64,000 nucleotides of DNA from Larimichthys crocea (Eukaryota; Chordata; Actinopteri; Sciaenidae): assembly GCF_000972845.2 (NCBI RefSeq), contig NC_040028.1:20612210-20676209 (forward strand), given 5' to 3'. Made by a program: the position numbers and the translations under genes. The notes below the pieces were generated by a model, which did no database searches, was not told the DNA's origin, and saw only the letters and a list, made by a program, of their open reading frames with translations. Shown piece by piece: positions 37,561 to 49,030 of this stretch (its first letter is position 1; each line of letters starts with the position of its first letter).

Positions 37561-38270
37561 CTTGTAAGGTGAGAGGAGCAGAAAATTTATGGACGAGGAG
37601 GAAAAAAAAAAAAAAAAGGAAAAAATCAGATTATGGTGTGGAGAGGAGGTGAAATGGAAAAGTTGGGGGAGGCGGCGGCGGAGGGGGAGTGGAGGAGGGT
37701 CAAGGAGTGAGGAGAGTGATTAGGGGGAAAGTGCAGCAAGCAGCAGAGACGAGTCTTTAAGTACAGTAGTCAGACAAGGTCAGCGCGCATTAATGGAAAA
37801 CCTCTCTCTGATGATAGCAAGAAATCTGTCGTGTTGGACGTTGTCCAAACATCCAGAGTGACAAGACAAAAAAAAAACACACACAGATCGGAATTAAGGA
37901 AGTCTGAAGCCGCCTGGCTGTGAGCGAGCCAGACGGACTCCTCGTTAACCACTTTGGCCACCGTAGACCTCGTTAGCACTGATGCACTCCGCGCTCCATT
38001 CAGCTGCTACTGATGCATGTTTTTACACTTTTCGACACCAAATTGCGGCGGCTGTAGCAGAAAGGAGAGAGCGGCGGAGGTAAAGAGGTAAAGGAAGGTG
38101 GATGACAGGAAAAACCACGTCTGAGCCGAGCGGTGAAAAGAGAGAAGAAGTTCTGCTCGCTGCCTCCGTGTCACGGAAGAATCCAAGTCTGGGTAACTTT
38201 AACGTTTATTTGATTTTGTTTAATAATTTCCTTAATTAAGTGTGGATGAGGTTTACATAACACCATGCAC
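37561..38270. other. Noncoding DNA, no gene recognised
   Basis: A-run near 37603-37617 and G-rich patches. Nothing supported. Confidence 0.4.
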
Positions 38271-38374
38271 AAAGCCACAAACTGCAGTTCCTCAGACATC
38301 CACTCGAGGCTGGCTCCAGAAGTGAGTCAGTCTCCATAAGTCCCCATGTTCAACATGTTTACAGCCTGGTACAG
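38271..38374 (-). repeat. Dispersed repeat 'CCAGGCTGTAAACATG', partial copy (minus)
   Basis: Reads GCCACAAACTGCAGTTCC, GGCTGGCTCCAGAAGTGAGT and CATGTTTACAGCCTGGTACA, the reverse complement of the family seen at 44016 and 53490. It is truncated at the right, after the CCTGGTACA word. Confidence 0.85.
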
Positions 38375-38763
38375 GCATGGCATCAACACTGACAGCGGCT
38401 GTGTGAGAAAACAGTCTCACCACAACAATCGTTCAGTAGCATCCCTGGAGATTTCAGTCGTATTACATGACCTTCATCAGCAGATGGAGTCTGCACACTT
38501 TATTCTACACGCGCTGCTGCAGGTTGGACCCGCTCAGGTCACCATCAGAGAAAACAAGACGTACTCAACAAAAGCAGGTTTCTTTTTCTTGGAGCAGAGT
38601 TTGTACAGGGGGAACAAACTGGACTGACAGACTGGAAACCAGTGAGCCCGGGTTACAAACCAGTATCCGTCCATCGATCAATGTCACAGAAAGACTGAAT
38701 AAAACAATATTCTATTGATTATCAGAGTCTGAGAGATGTTTTATTTTGAAACATGACTGGATA

Positions 38764-38922
38764 CGGGCTGCTGTTTAGCTCAGTTGGTCGAGCCGCAGCG
38801 ACCCAGGGTTCGAATCCTGCGTCCGTTTGCTGCATGTCATTCCTGATCTCTCTTTCCACACATTCCTGCCAGTCTTCAGCTGCCTCTATACAATAAAAAG
38901 CTGGAAAAGGACAAAAAAAAAG
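38764..38922 (+). mobile_element. tRNA-derived SINE-like element
   Basis: Pol III A-box TAGCTCAGTTGG (38776-38787) and B-box GGTTCGAATCC (38807-38817) are only 19 bp apart, too close for a folded tRNA because the anticodon arm is missing. The body CTGCATGTCATTCCTGATCTC and a tail with CAATAAAA and an A-rich run are typical of fish tRNA-derived SINE-like repeats. It is not a functional tRNA gene. Confidence 0.75.
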
Positions 38923-39719
38923 GGTCGGTAACGTGATACGTTACCCCCAAAATGAACAGACCAAAACAAAATCACAGAGTCGGCTGGACGTGAGGAACAC
39001 ACTTGGACCGGCTCGCACTAATTCAGCGTAAAGGTGAGTTGTATTTAACTCTCGTCTGTGAGTCTCTGTCCGGGGACATGCTGAGGGAATCAGCCTCATG
39101 CATAAGACGTCTCCTCGTAGTTAAAGAAGGATTTAGTTGCTCGCTTGCTCAGGATGCAGATTGACCTTGGAGGTACATTGTACACTGTAACCTATTATGT
39201 AGCTTCACTAACGACAATGGCAGCAGCCTGGCCTTTGAGGGAGCTGCAGGACTTCGGGTGGGGGGGGTCTCTATTCCTGAACTCAGCCTTGAAAGTGTGT
39301 TTGAGTGTGTGTAAGTGTGTGTGTGTATTTAAGACATTTCGGGGGGACGGGGGGGCTCCTCAGTTGCCTAACCGTAGTCCCTCATCCAGAATTTGAAATA
39401 AGGTCATCGTCCCCAGGAGGCCCCCCAAGTCAAAGCCTCCCTTCCTCACCTGCCCTTTAACTCTCCTCATCGCCTCCTTTTCTTAACTTAACTCTTCAGC
39501 TGGGTCCCATGAATCCATCCTTCCCTTTTTACCTCCTCGTCTTTTCCTCTTTTGTTTACACTTTAACTTCCTCTTCCTCAGGTGTGAACACTTCCCGACG
39601 AAAGCACCAAAGAAGAAGAAGAAGAAGAAGAAGAAGAACAGAACAATGGCGCGGCCGTGTGTCCTTCACCTCGACAGTTGGAGCTCCGTCCTGTTTGTGT
39701 CGGACTCTGCAGTAATGTT
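38923..39719. other. Noncoding DNA, no gene recognised
   Basis: Contains (GAA)n at about 39613-39638. The remaining ORFs have no recognisable domains. Confidence 0.4.
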
Positions 39720-40140
39720 ATTGGGCCTTAAAACTGTAATTTGATTGGAGAAATGAATTTTATGGATTAGCAAAACAATAAAGACAGAAATGGCATCATT
39801 AGTAGATAAGGCAGGTAATAAGTGTATTAAGGCTCGTGGTCTGGGTGTGTGTGTGTGTGTGTGTGCAGCACAGATGCATATCCAATAGGACGCAGAGTGA
39901 AGCAGGACAATAACACGCGATTCTTATGCTAATCAAGGAGGCCATTAATGTTTACATTCAGAATCAGGCCCTTTCCAGAGAAATACATTCTCTGCCCGCT
40001 TAAACTCGGATAATTAGTTCCCTCTTAAACCCATATTCCATTAACTCAGGTGAATCCATCTGAGTTTCATCAAATTTCTGCTTCATTTTGCATGATAATG
40101 CAATTTAAAAGCAAATGACATATTCAGACTGCTCGCTCGG
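39720..40140. promoter_or_regulatory. Candidate enhancer rich in SOX and POU words
   Basis: SOX-type words AACAATAAAG (39774) and GGACAATAAC (39906) stand with octamer-like TTATGCTAATC (39925), CCATTAATG, GGATAATTAG, and TTTTGCATGATAATGCAATT (from about 40085). Apart from a short GT tract at 39844-39866 it is repeat-free. This is the best match in the window to a SoxB1/POU neural enhancer and would fit autoregulation of sox1, which is inference. Confidence 0.42.
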
Positions 40141-40499
40141 AAATAATATATGTGTGAAAAGGCTTTTTGTGTGTGTTTTTTTTTTTTTTACGTGTATCTG
40201 AAAATATTTAAAAGTATTTCCCATAATTCAGCGTGACTGATTTATGAATAAATTAAATCTTTAACTATAAACAGCTTATTGGAGATTAGCGACTGATGTA
40301 TTAAACGCTGCCTGCTGCTTTCTCTGCACACTTATATGTGACATCTAATATCACAGTGGCACCATGTGAACGTGCTCGTCTAAAGCGGCTGTGCAGGGAT
40401 CCTCCAAATAACAGAAGACCAACGTTAGCTTCTGTTAGCTCTCACAGAAATTTACCGTAATAAATACGACGTAACGTTTCTAATGTTACAGTCATAGGA
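40141..40499. other. Noncoding AT-rich DNA
   Basis: A T-run at about 40177-40189. No gene. Confidence 0.4.
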
Positions 40500-41105
40500 T
40501 GTTAGTACTGCTGATTTCACGTTGAAGGTTGGCGTTTTAGTCCATATTTTAAAATGTCTGTAGATTTCACAGTGAAAACAACTAAAGATTAAATATGTTA
40601 TTAAATATTACGGTGTTTTACTATATAATTAACAGGCTCTAATATAAAATATTACCCTATGATGTATAAATTTCCTTTAAGTGATGCAAAATAAAGGTTT
40701 TTAAGTACAGCAGTGTCAAACTTCATGACACATTTTACGGTCTTTTACTCATTGTCATTGTTTGGCAGTTTTTCCCTGTGAATCTACTATTTTTCCTGCT
40801 TGTGTTATTACACTAACAGGATATTAGTACTGTTATATTAGTACATTTATGGTTGGCATTTTATTCCATATTTTAAAGTGTCTGTAGATTTTATGGTGAA
40901 AAACAACATACAATAAAACAATAGTGTTTTACTGTATAATCAACAGTCTCTAATATAAAATACTACCCTGCTATGTATGAATTTCCTTCAAATGAAGTAT
41001 AAATACATGTTTTAAAGTGTTTTCCTGTATACAGTTAAACACAGTCATACTTCATGGCATATTTTACGTCTTTTACCGTCATGGTTTGTCAGTTTTTCAC
41101 CGTTA
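40500..41105 (+). repeat. Diverged tandem duplication, unit about 324 bp
   Basis: Two copies in the same orientation. Landmarks GGTTGGCGTTTTAGTCCAT (40528) and GGTTGGCATTTTATTCCAT (40851), TCTAATATAAAATA, then GTATGAATTTCCTT or GTATAAATTTCCTT, and GTTTGGCAGTTTTT or GTTTGTCAGTTTTT recur at a constant offset. The ACGGT/TTACTGT-rich words resemble fish tandem repeats such as 51370-51560. Confidence 0.8.
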
Positions 41106-41548
41106 TTTTTGTTTTGTTTTGTTACAGTGTGGCGTACTTGTGTTGACGTGGTGTCACTAAAACAGGAAGTGATGTAAAGGTGCATTTGTCCACATGTATG
41201 CACGCACAGGTAACGAGCAGAGAAATGGATTTCTGGTTTCAGAGCTTTCCAACTTTGAAAACACAAAAGCCACAAAAAACACAAAACTTGGCTTGAGCAA
41301 GTCAGTTTTCCCATGGTGTGTGAATGGGTGTGTGTGTGTGTGTGTGTGTGAGCACAAGAGTGTGTATCATGTGCATGTGCGGCAGTGTGTAATTTTACTT
41401 CACAAAAAAACCTTAAAAAGATCAAAATGTGCCTCGTTCTGTGCCCTCAATGTAATATCTCTGTTTTCCTATATTCCTTCTTAACACAGACGTTTACTGT
41501 GCTTAAAACACTTATGATTTATATAGGAAGGTAGCTTCACGTCGGTTT

Positions 41549-41552
<4 letters not shown>
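41106..41552. other. Noncoding DNA with short (GT)n
   Basis: GT tract at about 41329-41350. No supported gene. Confidence 0.4.

Positions 41553-41621
<69 letters not shown>
41553..41621 (+). repeat. (CA)n microsatellite
   Basis: About 69 bp of perfect CA repeats, the longest perfect CA run in the right flank. Confidence 0.97.
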
Positions 41622-41623
<2 letters not shown>

Positions 41624-42139
41624 TAATGGATAGGAGCTGGCTGAGGGCGTCTGTCAGGGGCGACTGTTCTAATCAGAGCAGTGGGGAGAGAGATAAAGGA
41701 GAAAATAATGAGTGTGGCATCAGGCCTTTCATAGCGCAACAAAAGGCCACGGGATCAGATAGACAGACACAATGTGGAGAGGAGAGGAAGAGAGGGAGAG
41801 AGAAGAGAGAGGGAGAGAGGGAGGGAGGAGGCAGGGTGGGGAGAGAGGAGGAGAGAGGAGAGAGGAGGGATGGAATGGGTTTGCTAATAAGCCTCCTTGC
41901 ACTGTAGGTGATGTAGGCAACAGTAGGCGACATTATGAAATGCAAGCTTACGTCTGGCTTCACTTGAAGGATGCCGTGGAGTGGGGCGGATGGAAGTTTC
42001 TATGACAACATTAATAATTTTAGCACAGAGTAGTCCATCTCCAGCCCGGGCGGGGTGGTGGTGGTGGTGGTGGTGGGGCTGATTATAAATGCGTCCTCTC
42101 GTAACACATCCTTCCATTTTCTGCCTCAAAATACTTTGT
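41622..42139. other. Noncoding DNA with GA-rich and (GGT)n tracts
   Basis: A GA-rich low-complexity tract at 41776-41868 and (GTG)n at 42054-42076. GGTGATGTAGGCAACAGTAGGC near 41907-41930 is mixed-composition and may be regulatory. No gene. Confidence 0.4.
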
Positions 42140-42335
42140 CGGCCCGTGCCCTCTTTCTTCCTGCTGATTAGTGTCGCTTCATTTACTGTGTGTGTGATAA
42201 TTTCCAGTCATCCTTTGATTATTAATGCTTAATTTACCCAGATTACACTCCTTTGATTATTAATGCCTAATTTAGCCTGATGACTCCCAATCATTAGACG
42301 GTGCCCAAACTGAAAGCAAACAACCTTAGTGGTCT
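42140..42335. promoter_or_regulatory. Candidate Wnt/homeodomain enhancer with tandem modules
   Basis: A 26-bp module (42211-42236) recurs at 42249-42274 with a single mismatch. Each copy holds CCTTTGATTATTAATGC (TCF/LEF-type CTTTGAT joined to ATTATTAAT) and then TAATTTA. TGATTAGTG, GTGATAATTTCC and CAATCATTAG flank them. Identical 38-bp phasing of composite sites argues for function. Binding itself is inferred. Confidence 0.45.
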
Positions 42336-44015
42336 CCCAATGTACCGATACAGCCTCTTCTCCAGATAATGATACTGTTCAGAGGAGCCAGCGAGCGTCA
42401 AGTCAGTGCCCACGTTTCTTTTTTTTTTTTTTTTTTACCCAAACTCCCATCAAACTTTAAAGAGAAAAGAAATACTAATTAGAAACTGCAAGCTAGGAGA
42501 AATGAGCAGGCAGACTCAGAACAGAAAATCCTATTCAAAGACTTAATGAGCTTGTCGAAGCTGAATAATTGATTTCTAATTCTAGCCTGCAGCTGTTGAC
42601 CCAACCGGGGAGTGTTTTTGAATGGAGCTGAAATATGTTGCGCTCTGACTTGGCACCGTTGGCTTTCTGCTAGCAGAACCATTAGCGAATACCCTCGTGC
42701 CTACCTCGCACTTTTAAGGTTTCAGTCAGACTTTCACGTTTCATTACTCAACTTCGGTGCACGAAAACAAACAAAAAAAATCGGGGCTCTCCCTTTGAAA
42801 CTCATCACGGGTAACTCCCTCGACAACTTAATCCTCCTTCAGATCTTGTTTAATATTTTAGGCTGGACACAGTTTAATAAAAGGCCGTTTGACTCGGAGC
42901 TGTGAAAGCCCAGCCGGGTAAAAACTCTCCCAGCGTAGAAAGCGTTGGGAAAGCGCGCTCCATATCAGATTGTAGGTGTTTTATGTTTCGTTCATTTGCT
43001 TGCGGAGTGATTCTTTGTTGCCCCTGTGTGGACGATCATATCCTGGGGGGCTCTGGGGCGGGAGCAGCACAGAGAGCACCCTGTGTGTGAACCACAGCCG
43101 CCCAGCGTCCCTGTAAGATGACCTCACGGAAAATAGGCCTAATTATTGCCGTGACAGCCCGTGCTATCATATTCTGCCAGATCAGTCACTACATAGGAGA
43201 GAGGAGGGGAGGTGGTGGAGGTGAGGGGGGAGAAAAATTAACAGAAATATATACCGCCGTGCCACCAAACCCCCCCTAAACTGAGCCCATTTATTTTTAA
43301 TACCCTAATCAGCAGGTCCCAAAGGGGGCTTGGCTCTCACTCACCTGCACAGACAGACACAGGTGAGTACAGGTGAGGCGGCAGGGACAGAGGAGGAGGG
43401 GGATGGGGAGCAGGTTGGATGTGCGAGGCAGTGGCTTGAACTGGAGTTTTGATCAAGAGTGTGCGCACGGTGAACACACAGGGAAATATGTTTGCATAGA
43501 AACTTTCCCAAGAGGACGCGGTCATTATACAGTTTAAGGTAGACGGCAGCGATTAACTGAAGGTCCGTCCTATTCCTGAAGCCGTAGTCATTAGGCCGGG
43601 ATCATTATATGATAGATTTCAGGGCTATTTGCCCGGTTTTGTTCCCAGAGACAGCACGACTACGAGAGACACCCTGGGAATGGGACATACTACACCAACA
43701 GCTACCTCCGTGAGAAAAACACGGCACATATCAACGCTGTGTCCCGAGCTGTGGGCGACACGGAGGCTTTTACTTTCTAGCTTTCTAGCTCCAGCTCGTT
43801 AGAAAGCACAACCAAGGATGACTCAGCAAAACAAAGGGCATGCAGTGAGAGCAGGTAACAGGTAGAATGAGCCTGTTTACCTTTGTCAGAGTTTATCCAG
43901 GTTATCTAAACTTCTTCATGTGGAGGTAAAGCTAAACGTGAGCGCCCATAATGTCAGTAATTTCCCCTCATTGCACGGGAACTAAAAATCGACAAAGACG
44001 TTGATCATCTGCGAG
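42336..44015. other. Noncoding DNA, no gene recognised
   Basis: A T-run at 42419-42436, mixed sequence with CNE-like words near 42540-42600 (GAATAATTGATTTCTAATTC) and a G-rich patch near 43200-43235. Short ORFs have no motifs. Confidence 0.4.
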
Positions 44016-44331
44016 CTGAATGACACCTGGTTGCTCAAACAAGCCACCTGTAACCACACCCACCTGTCAATCAAAGCGTCCACGCTCTTAATCCTGCATA
44101 ACTTTAAGCCTTAATATAATGTGAACAGGTGAGTTGTATATAAATTCACCCTCAGTACAGTTGTCATGAACGGGGAAATTAGCTACAGAGACCAAAACTG
44201 TTTTTTGTACCAGGCTGTAAACATGTTTATTTCTGCTGTGAAGTTGGACATTTGGACATGGGGACTTATGGAGACTGACTCACTTCTGGAGCCAGCCTCA
44301 AGTGGACGTTTGAGAGACTGCAGTTTTTTGG
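44016..44331 (+). repeat. Dispersed repeat 'CCAGGCTGTAAACATG', copy (plus)
   Basis: From CTGAATGACACCTGGTTGCT through CACCTGTCAATCAAAGCGTC and CATGAACGGGGAAATTAGCT to GGAGCCAGCCTCAAGTGGAC. Near-identical to 53560-53850 and to the reverse complement of 55156-55466. The 63-residue ORF inside is part of the repeat, not a gene. Confidence 0.92.
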
Positions 44332-44776
44332 CTTTGTATGGTGTTGATAACTCATAAATAAGGAAACTACTGAATATATATCATGAACAAAATTAAATAC
44401 ACATTAAAGTTACGCAGACTTCTCCGACACATGCTGCTGTTTTCTAACCCTGATCACGTCGTTAATGTTAATTAACCTTAATTGACTTTATCACAGTGTT
44501 GTGACAGAACGGACAAACTAATGACTTGTTGGAAAGGTGTCGCTGAACAAACATTTTCACTCACTTCTGAAGAAGTTTGGATAAACTGGAGGTCTGACTT
44601 CTACTGAGCGACGTCGCCGCGTTTCCAGTAAAATATGACATCATCATAATTAAAACGAAATAACGATCAAATAAGATCTAAGTTCATCACTTAATACTTA
44701 AAGTACTTAGAGTCTCTGATCAGGTTAAACTAATGATGACACAACTTCACCATGTTTAGACTGAGAATGAAGCTGT

Positions 44777-44821
<45 letters not shown>

Positions 44822-44921
44822 AGACAATAGTAATAAGATAATAATGTGATTAATTCCACTGATTGCAAAAATCAGCCTGCTTGAAACAACTGTGTGTTTT
44901 CATTTGTGGGTTTCCTGATTT
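44332..44921. other. Noncoding DNA with (CA)n
   Basis: A (CA)n tract at about 44778-44818. GTTAATGTTAATTAACC near 44461-44478 is a homeodomain-like palindrome. No gene. Confidence 0.45.
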
Positions 44922-44931
44922 TGTGTGTGTC

Positions 44932-44973
<42 letters not shown>

Positions 44974-45021
44974 GGTGTGTGTGTGTGTGTGTCGGTGTGT
45001 GTGTGTGTGTGTGTGTGTGTG
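44922..45021 (+). repeat. Interrupted (GT)n microsatellite with phased CGGT
   Basis: About 100 bp of GT with three TCGGTG interruptions, near 44930, 44972 and 44992. Confidence 0.95.
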
Positions 45022-45475
45022 GCTTTTTGCTGGGAAAGAAAAGAATACAGTAGTAACCCTTTTGTAACCCGGCCCTGGCCTCCACCCCGCGGCCCCCTCT
45101 CGCTGTCACTGGCCATGTGTAGTGTGTAATAGGCACTGACAGTCGTTGTGCAGGTCAGTAACCTCCGTGGCCTCGTCTAATTGAGGCTAAGGATCCCGAC
45201 TTGTCCTGCCATCTATAATTAACCACATCATCTGCAGCCGTATGAAAGATTCAGCTGGACTGGGAGTGGCCGACACATGATCCCGCCGTTGGTGTTTACC
45301 GCTCGTGTGTAGAAATGTGTGTGTGTTAGTAGATGCGTTGTAGCCACAGCGACTTGGAAGAATCTTTTGATTTAGCCAACAGATGTTTAATAAGAAGTGT
45401 TGACGCCGTACACATCCATCCATCTACTGCAGACGTACACGTGTGCATCTAACCTTAAAACTGTCAGCACATAAA
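45022..45475. other. Noncoding DNA, no gene recognised
   Basis: CNE-like words near 45170-45230 (GTCTAATTGAGGC, CTATAATTAACC). Otherwise nothing. Confidence 0.4.
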
Positions 45476-46110
45476 CAGCCACGGACAAAAATATTGTCAC
45501 AGAATGAACTTATACTCCACAAAAAACGATGCAATTACAAATGTTTCATTAATTCCATGTATATTTCTTTTGTCTGCATCAGAACGACACAAAAAAACTC
45601 AGAGAAAAAAAGATTTTACACAAAACTCCAAACATGGACTAAATGATTGTACCCTGTAAGCATCAGTTAGTTTCTGTACTGGAGTTTTGGACCACTCTTC
45701 TTTTGCCAACTGATCCAGATCTTTCAAGATTTGATGGGTTCCTTCTCCCAAACACAGGAACTCTGTGGGATTTAGATCTGGACTTCTGGCCACTTCAGAA
45801 CTCTCCAGCTCTTTGTCTTTGGGTCACTGTCCTGCTGTAAGACCCACGTACCTCTGACGGACACCCAGATTTGTGACGCTGGGCCCCAGAATTATTTGGT
45901 AGTCTTCAGATTTCATGCACACAGTCAAGACATCCAGCACCTGAAACATCAGAGAACCTCCACCATGTTCTGAAAACAGAAGAACGATGTTCTTTAACAA
46001 AAATCTCCATTTAGTTTTAGTCTCGTCTGTCCACAGCACGTTCTCCCTGACCGAGTTTGGAAAACTTCAATCTGGCTTCACGATGTTTTTATTTTAAAAA
46101 GGAGCATCAG
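45476..46110 (-). mobile_element. Degenerate Tc1/mariner-family transposon remnant
   Basis: The minus strand encodes pieces of a Tc1-type DDE transposase: LWTDETKTKW (near 46035), HGGGSLMFQV, then QQDSDPK with a deletion, RVLKWP, and, after a frameshift, ARSPDLNPTEF and EEWSKTPVQKL (45793-45620). In the family QDNDPKH carries the second Asp and PDLNPIE the Glu, so the DDE framework is recognisable but broken by frameshifts and a deletion. CAGCCACGGACAAAAATATT at 45476 may be the terminal repeat. The element lacks its N-terminal half. Confidence 0.85.
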
Positions 46111-47003
46111 GTGTTTGAAACATGATTATTATGAAATATCTCACAAAAGAAATCTACATTACATTTGTATCTGCAGCAGTTTGCAGACAGAGAAGAGAAC
46201 ACTGACCTCTAACTTCATCTAATCATACGGTTGTCTTCAATGTTGTTGCTAAATAACAGCCACCTGCGCAGAGATCCACTAAACCTGCAGTCACCTCCTC
46301 ACACATGCTTTCCTCCACCCCCCTCTTCCTCCACCTTCCCCTCCTATAAGCTTGATCTTTGGCGTGACAGAAACTTGAAGTGTACTCTGCCCCTTCAAAC
46401 ACCTTGGCTCTGCCTTCCTCTGCCCTCTCCTCCTCCTCCTCCTCATCCACCTCCTCCTCCTCATCCACCTCCTCCTCCTCCTGCTCGCTCAGCTCTCCCA
46501 GCTCACCCTACCCCACTTAGCTCCTCTCTCTTTCCTGTCGAAGCCTTTGAAATGCGGCTTTCAAAAATGCTGCTTTTTGAATTAATGAATCATTTTTCGC
46601 CAGGTGTCGTTGGGTGGAGGGGTGGAGGGGAGCGGGCAAAGGGGAGAGGGAGGGAGAGAGAGGGGGGGGGCTAATAAATACAGAGTGGAGAGAGCCTCAC
46701 CACTACCCTCCCTCCCTCATCCGACACACACACACACACACACACACACGCCTTTGCTTTCCTCCAACAGCCCTCCACCCTCCACCCCCAGCCCTAGATG
46801 AAAGGCCTGGCTCGTTCCTGTACCTTTAATTTAAAGCTGAAAAGGAAAACGAGAGCGGGGGGTGCGAAACACGCTTATGAATATGGAGAAAATTGAATGA
46901 GTACCATCCCTTTGAATAAATCAGTATGAATGTCCCTTGGCCTTGTTGGGAGGAAGGTCGCAGGAGACCCTTGGAAACACGGATGGATGGAGCGGTGCGT
47001 GTG
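46111..47003. other. Noncoding DNA with triplet tracts
   Basis: CCT/CAT-rich tract at 46428-46483, GA/G-rich tract at 46611-46670 and (CA)n at 46724-46749. The low-complexity ORFs are not genes. Confidence 0.45.
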
Positions 47004-47021
47004 CACGTGCACGTGCACGTG
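47004..47021. promoter_or_regulatory. Three abutting CACGTG E-boxes
   Basis: CACGTG repeated three times head to tail (47004-47009, 47010-47015, 47016-47021). It may be a bHLH binding cluster or simply a hexamer repeat next to GT-rich DNA. Confidence 0.3.
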
Positions 47022-48540
47022 TATGTAGCGCGTCCTTGCAAAGTGTACGCAGATGTTCAGAGAACTTTGGAGCGCTCGTGATGTTTTCATTGTTGAAGTG
47101 CCATTAAAAAAAAAGAACATTTGATGATTATTATAAACTGATGACTTAAATACGTGATAAGCACGTATGGAGATACGAGTGCAGGCCATGCAAAGAGAGA
47201 ACAGTGTGTGTAGAAGGTCTATGGTCACTGTGAAGAAGCTTGGAGGGCTTCAGGACAAACCTTCAGGGATGTGGACGAGGTCTGACAACATGAACTCCGA
47301 CATCGCCCCACAGAGAGCTGACTGAGACAATGATCGATCATATCGTACGTTTGCAGCCATGTTGGGATGAGTCGGGTGAGTAGACCTATTAATTGATTCA
47401 TGCATTAATTAATTACTCATGTAAGTCGATATTTGAATGTTTCCAGCTTCTCTAATATGAAGATCTGCTGCTTTTCGGAGCGTTACATCATCCTAAACTG
47501 AATATTTTGAGTCAATCTGAAGAAGGCAATCATGTTCTGATGTTTCACAGACACATCGTCGTCATTAATATCAGCATGTTGATATTTTGACACATGAAAG
47601 TTTGTGTCCATTAAGCAGATAAACCATCAAATTAATTATTTTCATTAAACAATTAAATAAAATCTTCCTGATCAATGGATGAATCATTTTGTTTATGAAA
47701 ACGACAGAAAATTATATTTTCCCCAAAGATGACACATCAAATCTTCACGTAGGAAAGAATTAATTCACCATGATTACCATGGCAATTAATTGATTAATTA
47801 TCTTTATCAGTTTTTTATTTTTTGCTTAATGAGTAAATCTGAAACAGACAACACAGGAAAGACGGAGAGAGGAGGTGGAGGACAGAGGTGGAGGACAGAG
47901 GTGGAGGACAGAGGGGGAGCAGATGATTGGAAAGACGGGCAGAAATTGAATTCTCGGCTACTTTGGCGAACAAGGAGCCGCTGACTGACACTCATGAGTT
48001 AAATGCTAATTGAAGGCAGCAGAGGTTTGGATGTGAGCTCTGAGAGCACGGCCTGAATGGAACGCGGCCTTGGACCGAGAACGCCACAATGGACGGATCT
48101 AAAAGCGGAGTGTGTGCTGCTGCCGTGAGCGGAGGACACACGGACACTCTTTTTCTGTAAACAGAGAATAAGAGACGGATTCCATTTATGAACATACACA
48201 TAGACGCACAGACACTTTGATCTAATCCAATGAATTCAAGCAATTGTGCACGTGTGAGTGAGATCACGAGGGAAAGCTTCTATGTAAGATGAGATAAAAA
48301 CAATGTGTGCTTATGTTGACGTGTGTCATAGTTTGATGGGAGGTCAGGTCATGTTGTTACGGAGTGACAGTTCACAAACAGACAGCTGTTCATATGTTTC
48401 CTGCTGACACTCAACGTTATTAATCACAATGATGAAAATCCAAACCGGGCACGTCTCCGTCACCATCAGGAGCGTCTCAGAAGCGGCTTGCCCACCAGAC
48501 TTTGTTAACTTGTTTAGATTTGGTAATTTTCTAAATATGT
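47022..48540. other. Noncoding AT-rich DNA
   Basis: A 13-bp GTGGAGGACAGAG tandem (three units) at about 47874-47915. AATTAATTGATTAATTATC near 47783 is homeodomain-like but AT-rich. No gene. Confidence 0.4.
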
Positions 48541-49030
48541 AAATATTATTTTGAAAATCGACCACATTCCCCGTGTCGTTTCTGTGCCTGACTTCCTGTC
48601 AGCTCGACGCTGGTTGCTTGCGCCATCCATCAAAAATTATACAGCCGCGTATTCTTGGTGGAGACCCGCGTCACGGGCGCTTCTGAAATGGACCACAGCG
48701 GTTCTGGCTGGGTTTGAATCAATGATTGCTTTAATTACAAACATTTACTCAATACGTAAAGATCCAACAACAACCAAGACTCACTGAAACTGAACTAAAA
48801 CCTGAAACGGAAATGGACCACGGCGGTTCTGGAGAGGTGTCACATCCACGCCCGGTGGAAGATTCAGTGCTGCCATCGTCAGAGTATTGGTACGAGACGA
48901 AGGCCAACTCTGGCCTCAGCTGTCTGTCGTATATACTAGACTTTATGAATGTCATACTACTTCCAGCAATGGAACGAGGGAAGTATTATTCACGGAAATT
49001 CAATTATTTATTTCTAGATTTTTAAAAAAT
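48541..49030. repeat. Possible dispersed repeat with internal duplicate
   Basis: GAAATGGACCAC, then GCGGTTCTGG, occurs at 48686 and again at 48810 in the same orientation, and CGCGTCACGGGCGCTTC resembles fish interspersed repeats. The short ORFs have no known domain. The family assignment is uncertain. Confidence 0.35.

Noticed and set aside
38764..38922. Functional tRNA gene
   Set aside because: A and B boxes are present but the anticodon arm is missing and the acceptor ends do not pair. Body and tail fit a SINE-like repeat.
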